Made by a program: the position numbers and the translations under genes
Origin: Candidatus Phytoplasma ziziphi
GTDB lineage: Bacteria; Bacillota_I; Bacilli_A; Acholeplasmatales; Acholeplasmataceae
Assembly: GCF_003640545.1 (NCBI RefSeq)
Contig: NZ_CP025121.1
Coordinates: forward strand, 434,001 to 498,000
Reading direction: 5' to 3'
Length of the DNA stretch: 64,000 bases
Shown here: positions 36,701 through 46,569 of the stretch, piece by piece
Layout: each line of letters opens with the position of its first letter
Numbering within the stretch: position 1 is the stretch's first letter
Notes under the pieces: generated by a model
The model's input: the letters and a program-made list of their open reading frames with translations, nothing else
The model's database searches: none
Told to the model about the DNA's origin: nothing

Positions 36701-37450
36701 AAAATTAAAGAAGGCGATAAAATAGCAGGGCGACACGGTAATAAAGGTGTAATTTCTCGTATTTTACCCAAAGAAGATTTGCCTTATATGGCTGATGGTA
36801 CAACTATTGATATTATGTTGAATCCTTTAGGTGTTCCTAGTAGGATGAATATCGGACAAATTTTAGAAATGCATTTAGGTTTAGCTGCTAAAAAATTAGG
36901 TATTAAAGTAGCTACTCCAGTTTTTGATGGCGCCGATAATGAAGATTTGAAAGATATTATGAAAGAAGCTAATTTATCTTTAGATGGCAAAATGACTTTA
37001 TATGATGGTAGAACTGGCGAACCCTATGATAACCCTATTTCTGTAGGTACATTATATATGATTAAATTATCACATATGGTAGATGATAAGTTACATGCTA
37101 GAAATGTAGGTCCTTATACTTTAATAACAAATCAAGCTACTCGTGGTCAAGGAAGTAGCGGTCCAGGCGGACAAAGAATTGGGGAAATGGAAGTATGGAG
37201 TTTATATGGTTACGGTGCAGCTTATACTTTAAGAGAGTTTTTAACTGTCAAAAGTGATGATATAATAGGACGTAATAAAACTTATAATGCTATAGTTAAT
37301 GGGTTGCCTTTACCTAAACCTTCTATTCCTGAAAGTTTTAGAGTATTTTCTAAAGAATTACAATCTTTAGGTTTACATGTGGAACTTATCGAAGCTAATA
37401 CTCATGAGAATAAAGTTAATCATTCTTTAGTTAATCAAAACAAGGAGTAA
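33719..37450 (+). CDS. rpoB: RNA polymerase beta subunit
   Basis: Second-largest polymerase subunit, 1243 residues from ATG 33719, which follows TTGGAGC. A TTG five codons upstream would put that ribosome site inside the gene. Signatures include GTFIINGTERVIISQ, RVGELL-type LRLVGELLQNQFRIGLSRSE, CPIETPEGPSIGLI, the DKGELALGKN segment, KIAGRHGNKGVIS and GGQRIGEMEVWSLYGYGA. In the rifampicin pocket three positions differ from the sensitive consensus: H549, Q562 and K565, equal to Q513, H526 and R529 of Escherichia coli. rpoC follows 16 bp later. Confidence 0.97.
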   Translation: MKRYCNIKYGTKAERRNYSKMNYDFELPNLIKTQMDSFDLFLKKGIQEALNDISPIQSYNGNLKLYFDDFYLNEPKLDIKEAKKRDFSYFSELFVNVRLENVSTGEIKKSRVLMTELPLMTPSGTFIINGTERVIISQIIRSSGTYFTEKFDSKLNKVRYEAQIIPTRGAWIEYEQSNKDILYAKLDHSKKIPLIKFINVLGFNSKEEIISVFGENPLLELSFNKNDELNTNDAIIELYSKLNQGEKVSVKSAREFISKRLFDRKKYDLSFVGRYKLNKKLDVLNRIEKTFLAYDLKDIDTGEVLLPKGTLLTKDIIEELKTKRHHFRKQLINSKMNLENEVDEEENIFTYKKDDSKDDIYIKDNIFHILTGEILVEEDTLLNDEVKEILQQNRDNLEESVIDFFLENNNFYENEKETQSKNILNEVLVIYFLDDNDNKRFIKVIGNNQDEKGKNIFLSDIIASISYYLNLYQNIGKKDDIDYLGNRRLRLVGELLQNQFRIGLSRSEKNIKDRMSTSKFETTTTSGLVNFSSLAIVIKRFFGSSRLSHFMDQINPLAELTQKRKISALETGGIDRDRAGVEVRDVHNSYYGRLCPIETPEGPSIGLISSLSTYAQVDQYGFIKTPFFKVIHTDGSHRVSKDFKYLTSIQEEEQIIASADTILNEDNTFQKNKIIARKNGETGLYDVSKVNYIDVSPKQIVSVATSTIPFLEHNDASRALMGTNMQRQALPLLITDSPIVGTGIEHRVVKDSGCLVLSEKDGFVSYVDSQKIIIKSDDETEKVYKLTSFAKSNQNTLILHKPIVKKNEFVNKGDIIADGPATDKGELALGKNITVAFMTWDGYNYEDAIIMSEDLVRNDVYTSVHITKYEIYARELKKGAGKEEITREVPNVSAEAIKNLDHRGIIIPGSEVKEGDILVGKIIPQGTFEPLPHEKLIHTIIGEKARDYKDASLRVPFGKAGVVQSVEYLSVSDGDVLSTPGVNQSVRVYIAQKRKIKEGDKIAGRHGNKGVISRILPKEDLPYMADGTTIDIMLNPLGVPSRMNIGQILEMHLGLAAKKLGIKVATPVFDGADNEDLKDIMKEANLSLDGKMTLYDGRTGEPYDNPISVGTLYMIKLSHMVDDKLHARNVGPYTLITNQATRGQGSSGPGGQRIGEMEVWSLYGYGAAYTLREFLTVKSDDIIGRNKTYNAIVNGLPLPKPSIPESFRVFSKELQSLGLHVELIEANTHENKVNHSLVNQNKE

Positions 37451-37466
37451 AATCTATCAACTAATT

Positions 37467-40400
37467 ATGGAAATAAATGATAAAATTGAAAATTGTAATG
37501 TTTCTGAATCAACCGTAGAATCATTAAAATTAATCGGAATTAATTTTTTGGAAGATTTTAATTCTTATACTTTATCAGATTTACAATCTTTATTAAATGA
37601 AGATTGTTTTTTTGACATTATTCCTGTTTTAAAAAAAAATTTTTTACCTGAAAATTTAGAAAATTTAAATTTAATAAATGATATTATTGTGATTTTATAT
37701 AATAATAAAATTAAGACATGTCGTGATCTTTTGACAGCTGATCTTAATTTTATATATCGTTTATTTGAAAAAGAAAACCCTTCTTATTTCGAAGATATTA
37801 AAAAATTGTTTTCTTTATATAAATATAATTTTGAAACAAAAATTAATGTTGAAAATAAAAAATCTGATGAACCAGTTTCTTTTAAAAAAAAATATGGAAG
37901 TCGTGAATATGATTATTTTAAAATCCGTTTAGCTTCTCCTGATGAAATTAGAAAATGGTCTTATGGTGAAATCGTTAATTATGAAACTATTAATTATCGT
38001 ACTGCTAAACCGGAACTGGGAGGACTTTTTTGTCCAAAAATTTTCGGCCCTTATAAAGATTTTCAATGCGCTTGTTTAAAAAAAAAATTATCAAAAACTT
38101 TTAACATTTGTCCTAAATGTGGTGTCGAAATAACAGAACAAAAAGTACGTCGTGAAAGAATGGGACATATAGAGTTAGCTGCTTGTGTTGTACACACCTG
38201 GTATTTAAATAGTTCTCCGAGTAGATTAGCTATTATTTTAGGAATGAAAGCTAAAGAATTATTAGAGATAGTTTACTATGTTTCTTATATTGTTATGTCT
38301 CCTGGGAATACAAATTTAGAAAAAGGACAGCTTATATCAGAAGTTCAATACGGCCATTATTTAGAAAACGGCAGCAACTTTGTCGCTTTAACAGGAGCAA
38401 CAGCTGTTAAAGAAATGTTGAAGGAACTAGATTTAAACGCTAAAATAGAAGAATTAAAGATTCTTTTAAAACATATTTCGAAACAAAAAAGAGATAATAT
38501 TATTAAGAGATTAGAGATTCTTATATCTTTACAACAATCCGATAATAAACCTGAATGGATGGTTTTAGATGTTTTACCAATTCTTCCTGCCGATTTAAGA
38601 CCTATTGTTCCTTTAGATGCAGGACGTTTTGCGACTACTGATATAAATGATTTATATAGAAGGATTTTAAATCGTAATAATCGTTTAAAAAAACAAATTA
38701 AACAAAGAGCTCCTAGATTAATTATTAAAAATGAAAAAAGAATGTTACAAGAAGCTGTAGATGTTTTATTTGATAATGTTAAAGTTAATAAAAAAAATAA
38801 TTCTAATATGGAAAAAAATAAAACATTAAAATCTTTATCAGAAATGTTAAGGGGGAAACAAGGACGTTTTCGCCAAAATCTTTTAGGAAAAAGGGTTGAT
38901 TATTCAGGAAGATCAGTTATTATTGTTGGTCCAGAATTAAAAATTCATCAATGTGGACTGCCAAGAACAATGGCTGTTATTTTATTCAAACCTTTTATTC
39001 TGAATAAATTGCAAGAAGTTAAAGGAATTGATAGAAGAAGTGCAACAGCTTTATACGAAAAAATGAATGAATATGTTTTTGAAGTTTTAGAAGAAGTTGT
39101 TAAAGAACATCCTGTTTTATTAAATAGAGCGCCTACTTTGCATCGTTTAGGGATTCAAGCTTTCGAACCGAAATTAATTGATGGTAAAGCTATTAAATTG
39201 CATCCTTTAGTAACACCAGCTTTTAATGCTGATTTTGATGGCGATCAAATGGCTGTTTATTTGCCTCTTTCTTTAGAAGCACAAGCGGAAGCTCGCTTGT
39301 TGATGTTAGTTTCTAATAATATTTTAGATCCTAAAAATGGTAATCCAGTTTTATCTCCTTCACAAGATATGGTTTTAGGTAATTATTATTTAACCATTGA
39401 AGAAAAAAAAGATCGTGTTATAAATGGTTTTGAATCAGAAAAAAGAACAAAAGAACACAAACATAAACATCGTAACGAAGGCAAAATTTTCTTTGATTTA
39501 AAAGAAGCAGAATTAGCGTTTTATAATAAAGAAATTCATTTGCATACAAAAATTTTAGTTCAAACAAAAAATATTAATTCTTATTTTACTTCTGAGCAAA
39601 AAGAAAAATATTTAATAACTACTTTAGGAAAATTAATTTTTAATAGTATTTTACCTTCTGATTTTAATTATATTCAAGAACCAACTCTTTTTAATTTGGA
39701 AGTTAAAACTCCAGAATGTTATTTTATTTCCAAAGGTATAAATCCTAAAAATATTTTAGCTGAATCATTATATATCGAACCTTTCAAAAAAAGATTTGTA
39801 TCTCTGATTATAGATTGTGTTTTCAAAAAAAGCAATATTACCGAAACATCTAAAATGTTAGATAATATTAAAGATTTAGGATTTAAATATTCTACTATTT
39901 CCGGAATTACCATTTCTCATAATGATATTAATGTTTATTCTCAAAAAGAAAAATTATTAGATGTAACTGAAAATAAAATAACAGAAATAGAAAAATTTTA
40001 TGATAATGGTTTTTTAACAATTTCAGAAAAGAAAAATTTAGTTATTCAAGAATGGAAAGTCGTCCGTGATAAAATACAAGAAGGATTAATGAAAGAATTT
40101 GATAAAGACAATAATTTATTCATGATAAGCGATAGTGGTGCTCGTGGAAATACTTCAAATTTTTCTCAATTATCGGGAATGAGAGGATTAATGAATAGTC
40201 CTAAAGGAGAAATTTTAGAAATTCCTGTTAAAACTTCTTTTAAAGAAGGATTGACAGTTTCTGAATTTTTCATTTCTACACATGGCGCTCGTAAAGTTTC
40301 TACCGATACCGCTTTAAAAACAGCAGAATCAGGATATTTAACACGTAGATTAGTGGACGTAGCTCAAGATAATATCATCACTATAGAAGATTGTGGTAGC

Positions 40401-41543
40401 GATAAAGGTTTATTTATTAAATCGATCAAAAGAAATGATAAAGAAATTATTTCTTTAGGACAACGTATTTTTAGTCGTTTTGCTGCTGAAGATATTTTAG
40501 ATGTTAAAACAGGCCGTACTATAATTAAAAAGAATGAAATGATTGATAAAGAAATTGTCGCTAAAATTAACTCTTTAGGTATAGAACAAGTTAAAATTAG
40601 AAGTGTTTTAACATGTAATGCAGAATATGGTATTTGTGCTAAATGTTACGGTTTAAATTTAGCTAATAATAAAAATGTTGAAATAGGAGAAGCTGTTGGA
40701 GTAATAGCAGCTCAGTCTATTGGCGAACCTGGTACGCAATTAACAATGAGAACTTTTCATACAGGCGGAGTTTTAGCGGTTTCTGATATCACTCAAGGTT
40801 TACCAAGGATTCAAGAATTATTTGAAGTCAGAAAACCTAAAGGAAAAGCTGTTATCAATGAATATGATGGCGTTGTAAAAGACATTAAAAATATAAATTC
40901 TTATTCACCGCAAATTATTATTATGCCTGATTACGATAAAGACATAACATATGTTTATGATGTTTTTTCTAATTCAGAAATTTTAATCCAAAAAGGCATG
41001 CGTGTTTATGCTGGTCAAAAGTTAACAACAGGATCTATTGATTTAAAAGAATTATTAAGAATTACTAGCGTAGAAGAAACGCAAAAATATATTTTAGAAG
41101 AAGTTCAAAAAGTATATCAATCTCAAAGTGTTACCATTAGTGATAAACATATAGAAATTATTATATATCAAATGTTTAAACAAATTTTAGTTATTTATGA
41201 AGGAGATACTGATTTTTTACCAGGAACCGAAGTTTCTATTAAACAATTTAAAAAAGTTAACTTACAAATGTTGAGACAAAATAAATCTTTAGCTGTAGGT
41301 CGACCTGTTTTATTAGGAATTACAAGATCTTCTTTAAAAAGCGGTTCTTTCCTTTCAGCCGCTTCTTTTCAAGAAACAACTAAGATTTTAATTGACGCCG
41401 CTATTAAAGGTCAATCAGATTATTTATATGGTTTAAAAGAAAATGTTATTGTAGGAGGATTAATTCCTGCAGGCACAGGAATTTTAGATCATCATAATTT
41501 TAATTATCCTTGTGAAAAGATAAAAAATGATACGGAGTTATAA
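37467..41543 (+). CDS. rpoC: RNA polymerase beta' subunit with N-terminal extension
   Basis: Catalytic subunit, 1358 residues. The active-site motif NADFDGDQMA starts at 587. The first zinc site (C-x-C in FQCACL with CPKC) and the C-terminal zinc site (CNAEYGICAKC) are intact, as are RQGRFRQNLLGKRVDYSGRS-like and GEPGTQLTMRTFHTGG sequences. Unusually, about 140 residues precede the normal start, which appears only at YFKIRLASPDEI (150-161). That extension includes a segment resembling the helix-hairpin-helix of the alpha-subunit C-terminal domain (E-S-L-K-L-I-G-I-N-F-L-E-D-F). ATG 37467 follows AAGGAGTAAAATCTATC. Confidence 0.95.
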   Translation: MEINDKIENCNVSESTVESLKLIGINFLEDFNSYTLSDLQSLLNEDCFFDIIPVLKKNFLPENLENLNLINDIIVILYNNKIKTCRDLLTADLNFIYRLFEKENPSYFEDIKKLFSLYKYNFETKINVENKKSDEPVSFKKKYGSREYDYFKIRLASPDEIRKWSYGEIVNYETINYRTAKPELGGLFCPKIFGPYKDFQCACLKKKLSKTFNICPKCGVEITEQKVRRERMGHIELAACVVHTWYLNSSPSRLAIILGMKAKELLEIVYYVSYIVMSPGNTNLEKGQLISEVQYGHYLENGSNFVALTGATAVKEMLKELDLNAKIEELKILLKHISKQKRDNIIKRLEILISLQQSDNKPEWMVLDVLPILPADLRPIVPLDAGRFATTDINDLYRRILNRNNRLKKQIKQRAPRLIIKNEKRMLQEAVDVLFDNVKVNKKNNSNMEKNKTLKSLSEMLRGKQGRFRQNLLGKRVDYSGRSVIIVGPELKIHQCGLPRTMAVILFKPFILNKLQEVKGIDRRSATALYEKMNEYVFEVLEEVVKEHPVLLNRAPTLHRLGIQAFEPKLIDGKAIKLHPLVTPAFNADFDGDQMAVYLPLSLEAQAEARLLMLVSNNILDPKNGNPVLSPSQDMVLGNYYLTIEEKKDRVINGFESEKRTKEHKHKHRNEGKIFFDLKEAELAFYNKEIHLHTKILVQTKNINSYFTSEQKEKYLITTLGKLIFNSILPSDFNYIQEPTLFNLEVKTPECYFISKGINPKNILAESLYIEPFKKRFVSLIIDCVFKKSNITETSKMLDNIKDLGFKYSTISGITISHNDINVYSQKEKLLDVTENKITEIEKFYDNGFLTISEKKNLVIQEWKVVRDKIQEGLMKEFDKDNNLFMISDSGARGNTSNFSQLSGMRGLMNSPKGEILEIPVKTSFKEGLTVSEFFISTHGARKVSTDTALKTAESGYLTRRLVDVAQDNIITIEDCGSDKGLFIKSIKRNDKEIISLGQRIFSRFAAEDILDVKTGRTIIKKNEMIDKEIVAKINSLGIEQVKIRSVLTCNAEYGICAKCYGLNLANNKNVEIGEAVGVIAAQSIGEPGTQLTMRTFHTGGVLAVSDITQGLPRIQELFEVRKPKGKAVINEYDGVVKDIKNINSYSPQIIIMPDYDKDITYVYDVFSNSEILIQKGMRVYAGQKLTTGSIDLKELLRITSVEETQKYILEEVQKVYQSQSVTISDKHIEIIIYQMFKQILVIYEGDTDFLPGTEVSIKQFKKVNLQMLRQNKSLAVGRPVLLGITRSSLKSGSFLSAASFQETTKILIDAAIKGQSDYLYGLKENVIVGGLIPAGTGILDHHNFNYPCEKIKNDTEL

Positions 41544-41548
41544 TTATA

Positions 41549-41577
41549 TTGTTTTTTGTTTTAAAAAAAGTTATAAT
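41549..41577 (+). promoter_or_regulatory. Promoter for rpsL-rpsG-fusA-tuf
   Basis: TTGTTT at 41549-41554, a 17-nt spacer and TATAAT at 41572-41577. The twelve bases TTGTTTTTTGTT are identical to the rplK promoter. It starts 6 bp after the rpoC stop. Confidence 0.75.
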
Positions 41578-41663
41578 TATAATATGACAAATTTCGTTTA
41601 TAATTATTAAAAACTTAATATTAATAAAAATATATTATTTTGAAAAGGAGATTTTATATTAAG

Positions 41664-42083
41664 ATGCCTACTATTGCTCAGTTAATTAAAAAAAGAAGGA
41701 TTGATAAAACTTATAAAAGTAAATCACCATCTTTAAGATATAGTTTTAATAGTTTAAAGAAAAAAATTAAAAAATATAATTCTCCTCAAAAATCAGGCGT
41801 TTGTATTAAAGTTTCGACTATGACACCAAAAAAACCTAATTCTGCTTCAAGAAAATTTGCTAGACTTAGATTAAGTAATGGCACTGAGGTCAATGCTTAT
41901 ATTCCAGGAATAGATCATTCTTTGCAAGAACATAGTGTTGTTTTAGTTCGCGGCGGAAGAGTTAAAGATTTACCTGGAGTACGTTATCATATAGTTAGAG
42001 GAGCTTTAGATGCCACTGGCGTCGCTAATAGAAAACAAGGGCGTTCTAAATATGGTTCTAAAAGAGTTGTTAATAAAAAGTAA
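41664..42083 (+). CDS. rpsL: 30S ribosomal protein S12
   Basis: Decoding-centre protein, 139 residues from ATG 41664. That start gives the canonical [12 protein letters not shown], while a TTG 24 bases upstream overlaps the AAAAGGAG ribosome site. The streptomycin positions are wild type: lysine in TPKKPNSA and in [14 protein letters not shown]. It heads the classical str operon. Confidence 0.96.
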   Translation: MPTIAQLIKKRRIDKTYKSKSPSLRYSFNSLKKKIKKYNSPQKSGVCIKVSTMTPKKPNSASRKFARLRLSNGTEVNAYIPGIDHSLQEHSVVLVRGGRVKDLPGVRYHIVRGALDATGVANRKQGRSKYGSKRVVNKK

Positions 42084-42129
42084 AAAAAATATAATTAATA
42101 AAAATTTTAAAAAGGTAAGGTTTTTTTAA

Positions 42130-42600
42130 ATGTCACGTAAAAAACGTATTTATAGAAAAAATTTATCACCGGATCCTGTTTATAATTCTAAGTTAGTAAC
42201 TAAAATTATAAATACTATTATGAAAGACGGTAAAAAAGAAGTCGCTAAATCTATTTTATACGGCGCTTTTGATAGAGTCAAAGAAATAACTAAAAGAGAT
42301 CCGATAGATGTTTTTAATGAAGCTTTGGGTAATATTATGCCTATTTTAGAAGTGCGTACACGTACTATAGGAAGTCAAAATTATCAAGTTCCTTCAGAAG
42401 TTCGTCCTGAAAGACGTCAATCTTTAGGTTTAAGATGGTTGATTCAATATTCTCAAAAAAGAAATGAAAAAACTATGAAAGAGAAATTAGCAAAAGAAAT
42501 TATTGATGCTTCTTCAAAAACAGGAATAACAGTTAAAAAACGAGAAGATACTCATCGTATGGCCGAAGCTAATAAAGCTTTTGCGCATCATCGTTGGTAA
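42130..42600 (+). CDS. rpsG: 30S ribosomal protein S7
   Basis: Nucleates the 30S head, 156 residues, the family norm. Signatures are [38 protein letters not shown] and [11 protein letters not shown] at the end. AAAAAGGTAAGG precedes the ATG, and fusA follows 30 bp later. Confidence 0.97.
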   Translation: MSRKKRIYRKNLSPDPVYNSKLVTKIINTIMKDGKKEVAKSILYGAFDRVKEITKRDPIDVFNEALGNIMPILEVRTRTIGSQNYQVPSEVRPERRQSLGLRWLIQYSQKRNEKTMKEKLAKEIIDASSKTGITVKKREDTHRMAEANKAFAHHRW

Positions 42601-42630
42601 GATATACGACAATATTAAGGAGTAATTTTT

Positions 42631-44700
42631 ATGGGACGCCAATTCAAAATTGATAAAATACGTAATATAGGCATTATGGCGCATATTGATGCCGGAAAAA
42701 CAACTACAACAGAAAGAATTTTATTTCATACTGGTAAAATACATAAAATAGGCGAAACTCATGAAGGCGCTTCACAAATGGATTGGATGGAACAAGAGCA
42801 AGAAAGAGGAATTACAATTACTTCCGCAGCTACAACTATTTTTTGGAAAGATAATAAAATTCAAATTATTGATACTCCTGGCCATGTAGATTTTACAGTT
42901 GAAGTTTCACGTTCTTTAAGAGTTTTAGATGGAGCAGTAGTTGTTATAGATGCTCAAGCAGGAGTCGAACCACAAACAGAAACTGTTTGGCGACAAGCAA
43001 CAGAATACAAAGTCCCTAGAATTGTTTTTGTCAATAAGATGGACAAGGTAGGAGCAGATTTTGAATACGCTATTGGTACTTTAAAACAAAGATTAGGTGT
43101 CAAAGTAGCCGCTATTCAATGGCCTATCGGAAAAGAAAGTAATTTTATTGGTATTATTGATTTATTGGAAATGACTGCTTTTAAATATAATAATAATTCT
43201 TTTTCAGAAGATGGCGAATTTATAGATATACCTCAAGATTTATTAGAAATAGCTACTCAAAAAAGACAAGAATTAATAGAATTATTATCTGAATTTGATG
43301 ATGATTTAATGGAACTTTTTTTTCAAAATAAAGAAATTAGCGCCGATGTTTTAAAGAAAGTTATTAGAAAAGCTACTTTAACTGTTAATTTTTTTCCTGT
43401 TTTATGTGGTTCTGCTTTTAAAAATAAAGGAGTTTTGAAAATCTTAGATGCTATGATTGATTATCTTCCTTCTCCTATCGATGTCCCAGCCATAATAGGT
43501 TTAGATGTTAATGATAATGAAGTAATTCGTAAAGCTTCTGATGACGAACCCTTTACTGCTTTAGCTTTTAAAATTATGACTGATCCATTTGTAGGACGTT
43601 TGACTTTTTTAAGAATTTATTCTGGTGTTTTAAAAACTGGAATTTATGTTAAAAATGCATCAAAAAATTTTAAAGAGCGTATAGGACGTTTATTACAAAT
43701 GCATGCCAACAAAAGAGAAGAAATTCAGGAAGCTACGGCTGGAGATATCGTAGCTGTTATAGGTTTAAAAAATACTACTACTGGAAATACTTTAACTTCA
43801 GAAAATGATTTTGTTATTTTAGAATCTATGAATTTTCCTGAACCAGTTATAGAAATTGCTTTAGAACCTAAAACTAAAAATGATCAAGATAAAATTTCTA
43901 TTGCTTTAAGTAAATTAGCGGAAGAAGATCCTACTTTTAAGGTTTATATTAACCATGAAACAGGGCAAACTATTATTGCTGGAATGGGCGAGTTACATCT
44001 TGATATTATTATGGATCGTTTAAAACGAGAATTCAAAATACAAGCTAATGTAGCTAAACCACAAGTAGCTTATAGAGAAACTTTAACTCAAGTTACAGAG
44101 ACAGAAGGAAAATTTATACGTCAATCTGGAGGACGAGGTCAATACGGTCATGTTTGTATTCGTTTTGAGCCTAACGAAGGTAAGGGATTTGAATTTGTAA
44201 ATAAAATTGTTGGTGGTTCTGTTCCTCGTGAATATATTCCTGCTGTAAAAAAAGGGTTAGAAGAATCTTTAAGTAATGGTATTATTGCTGGATTTCCTTT
44301 TATAGATGTAAAAGCGATTTTATTTGATGGTTCTTATCATGATGTCGATTCATCAGAAATTGCTTTTAAAATTGCAGCTTCTATCGCTTTAAAAGAAACA
44401 AAAAAAAATGGTGGTTTAGTTCTTTTAGAACCTATTATGGATGTAGAAGTGATAACTCCTGATAATTATGTAGGGAATGTTATTGGCGATTTAACATCTA
44501 GAAGAGGAAAATTAGAAAATCAAGAAAATCGCGGAAATGCAGTTGTTATTAGAGCTTTCGTCCCTTTATCTGAAATGTTTGGATATGTGACTAATTTACG
44601 TTCTAATACACAAGGCAGAGCGAGTTTTGTTATGCAGTTCGCTAGATATGCTAAAACGCCAAATAATATTACTGAAAATATTATTAAAGAGCGTAATTAA
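42631..44700 (+). CDS. fusA: Elongation factor G
   Basis: Translocation GTPase, 689 residues. The G domain has [15 protein letters not shown] (G1), [10 protein letters not shown] (G2), DTPGHVDF (G3) and [10 protein letters not shown] (G4). Domains II-V follow, with [10 protein letters not shown] in domain IV and [20 protein letters not shown] near the end. AAGGAG lies nine bases before the ATG. It is a single-copy str-operon type. Confidence 0.98.
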   Translation: MGRQFKIDKIRNIGIMAHIDAGKTTTTERILFHTGKIHKIGETHEGASQMDWMEQEQERGITITSAATTIFWKDNKIQIIDTPGHVDFTVEVSRSLRVLDGAVVVIDAQAGVEPQTETVWRQATEYKVPRIVFVNKMDKVGADFEYAIGTLKQRLGVKVAAIQWPIGKESNFIGIIDLLEMTAFKYNNNSFSEDGEFIDIPQDLLEIATQKRQELIELLSEFDDDLMELFFQNKEISADVLKKVIRKATLTVNFFPVLCGSAFKNKGVLKILDAMIDYLPSPIDVPAIIGLDVNDNEVIRKASDDEPFTALAFKIMTDPFVGRLTFLRIYSGVLKTGIYVKNASKNFKERIGRLLQMHANKREEIQEATAGDIVAVIGLKNTTTGNTLTSENDFVILESMNFPEPVIEIALEPKTKNDQDKISIALSKLAEEDPTFKVYINHETGQTIIAGMGELHLDIIMDRLKREFKIQANVAKPQVAYRETLTQVTETEGKFIRQSGGRGQYGHVCIRFEPNEGKGFEFVNKIVGGSVPREYIPAVKKGLEESLSNGIIAGFPFIDVKAILFDGSYHDVDSSEIAFKIAASIALKETKKNGGLVLLEPIMDVEVITPDNYVGNVIGDLTSRRGKLENQENRGNAVVIRAFVPLSEMFGYVTNLRSNTQGRASFVMQFARYAKTPNNITENIIKERN

Positions 44701-44754
44701 TATATAATATTTATGTAAAAGATAAAAAAATAAAAAAAAAGGAGGCCTTTTAAA

Positions 44755-45918
44755 ATGGCTGAAATATTTTCAAGAGACAAGGTGCATGTAAACGTAGGAA
44801 CTATTGGTCATGTAGATCATGGTAAAACTACTTTAACTTCTGCAATAACTAATTATTTATCAGGTCAAGGATTAGCGCAAAAACACAATTACGAACAAAT
44901 AGATAAATCACCTGAAGAAAAAGAACGTGGTATTACAATTAACGCTTCGCACATAGAATATCAAACGGATAAAAGACATTATGCTCACATAGATTGTCCT
45001 GGGCATGCAGATTATATTAAGAACATGATCACAGGAGCTGCGCAAATGGATGCAGGTATTTTAGTAGTTTCTGCTGTAGATGGAGTAATGCCTCAAACAA
45101 AAGAGCATATTTTACTTGCTAAACAAGTAGGAGTTCCTAAATTAGTAGTTTTTTTAAACAAATGTGATTTAGTAGAAGATAAAGATATTTTTGAATTAAT
45201 AGAATTAGAAATTAGAGATGTTTTAAGTTCTAATGGTTTTGATGGTGATAACATACCTATTATTCAAGGTTCTGCTTTACGTGTTGAAGGTATAAAAGAA
45301 TTACTTGACACTTTGGACACATATGTTGAGGACCCAATACGTGATTTAGACAAATCTTTCTTAATGCCTATCGAAGGCGTTATTAACGTAAAAGGAAGAG
45401 GAACTGTTGCTACAGGACGTGTTGAAAGAGGACAAATAAAACTTTCTGAAGAAGTTGAAATTGTAGGTATTAAAGAAACTAAAAAATCTACAGTAACTGG
45501 TTTGCAAATGTTTCATAAAAATTTAGATAAAGAAGGCGCTTTTGCCGGCGATAATATTGGTATTTTGTTACGTGGTGTCAATTACAAAGATATTCAACGT
45601 GGTCAAGTTATATCAAAACCAGGTTCTGTAAAACCTTATTCTAAATTTGTAGCTAAAATTTATATTCTTACAGCTAAAGAAGGCGGAAGAAGTACTTTCT
45701 TCGGAGATAATTATCGTCCACAATTTTATGTAAGAACTGCTAGTGTGACTGGTGTAATTGAATTAAAAGACGGTCTTAAAATAGTAAATCCAGGTGATTT
45801 AGTAGAACTTATTGTTACTTTAATTCATCCAGTAGCTATTGAGGAAGGAACAAGTTTTTCTGTACGTGAAGGTGGAAGAACTATCGGAGCTGGAACTGTT
45901 ATTAAAATCATAGAATAA
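44755..45918 (+). CDS. tuf: Elongation factor Tu
   Basis: Carries aminoacyl-tRNA to the ribosome. The 387 residues are a few fewer than the usual 394. GTPase motifs are [33 protein letters not shown] and GSALR. Domain III shows [16 protein letters not shown] where most EF-Tu proteins read about H-T-P-F-F before YRPQFY, a mild divergence. The ribosome site AAAGGAGGCC is the strongest in the window, in line with high expression. A terminator follows. Confidence 0.98.
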   Translation: MAEIFSRDKVHVNVGTIGHVDHGKTTLTSAITNYLSGQGLAQKHNYEQIDKSPEEKERGITINASHIEYQTDKRHYAHIDCPGHADYIKNMITGAAQMDAGILVVSAVDGVMPQTKEHILLAKQVGVPKLVVFLNKCDLVEDKDIFELIELEIRDVLSSNGFDGDNIPIIQGSALRVEGIKELLDTLDTYVEDPIRDLDKSFLMPIEGVINVKGRGTVATGRVERGQIKLSEEVEIVGIKETKKSTVTGLQMFHKNLDKEGAFAGDNIGILLRGVNYKDIQRGQVISKPGSVKPYSKFVAKIYILTAKEGGRSTFFGDNYRPQFYVRTASVTGVIELKDGLKIVNPGDLVELIVTLIHPVAIEEGTSFSVREGGRTIGAGTVIKIIE

Positions 45919-45971
45919 TTATATAAATTGTATATATTTAAATTTATAATTAATTTATTTAATTTTGATAG

Positions 45972-46010
45972 AAAACTCATTGTATTTTATTACAGTGAGT
46001 TTTTTTATTA
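45972..46010 (+). terminator. Terminator of the str operon
   Basis: AAAACTCATTGTA (45972-45984) pairs with 45991-46003 over 13 bp (one G-T), followed by seven T. Confidence 0.9.
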
Positions 46011-46182
46011 TCTGTATAAAAAAATGCCGAAATTAATCAAAAATAGAAACAAAATTTTATTTATTTTTATCAAAGTAGAGAAGACTTTTATTTTTATATT
46101 TTTATAAAATTTATAAATATGAAAAAAATAAAGATTATAAATTGTCACGCTCAATATAAACGTAATAATGCAAATTACCACC

Positions 46183-46222
46183 AAAAATCAAACTTAAAAA
46201 CTAAAATTTGAGTTTGATTTTT
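46183..46222 (+). terminator. Terminator-like inverted repeat
   Basis: AAAAATCAAACT (46183-46194) and 46211-46222 are perfect 12-bp complements with T-rich flank. No intact gene precedes it. The 46011-46289 stretch otherwise holds only a 30-codon ORF at about 46118 that I do not trust. Confidence 0.55.
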
Positions 46223-46289
46223 TTTATTGTCAAAATTCGGATACAAAGGATAAGAAAAACAAAAAATAAATGATAAATGTAAACTCTAA

Positions 46290-46565
46290 AAATTTATATC
46301 GAAGGAATGTTTTAAATTATTAAAAACATTTTTAGTTTTCGAAATTCGATTACATAAACAAATCAATAATAATTTTAATTCGGAAAAGAATACATTTTAT
46401 CTCAGTTATAATTCTATTTATGAATGTTACGAATTTTTAGAAGAAATGAACTAATATAAAAAAGATTTACCTTTTTAAATTGAATTTATAGACAAATTAG
46501 AAAGTAAATATAATTATAGGTTGGCAGCTCTATTTGATAATTTAAAAAAACTAGTATTTCTTTAA
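46290..46565 (+). pseudogene. Decayed hypothetical gene with two in-frame stops
   Basis: One frame reads as protein-like sequence (KTFLVFEIRLHKQINNNF, FYLSYNSIYECYEFLEEMN, then IEFIDKLESKYNYRLAALF) interrupted by two TAA codons. There is no start codon with a ribosome site. The family is unknown. It is likely the remains of an accessory phytoplasma gene, since it borders other decayed sequences. Confidence 0.45.
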
Positions 46566-46569
46566 TACT

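Noticed and set aside
41664-42083. Streptomycin-resistance change in S12
   Set aside because: Both key lysines (TPKKPN and GRVKDLPG) are unchanged.
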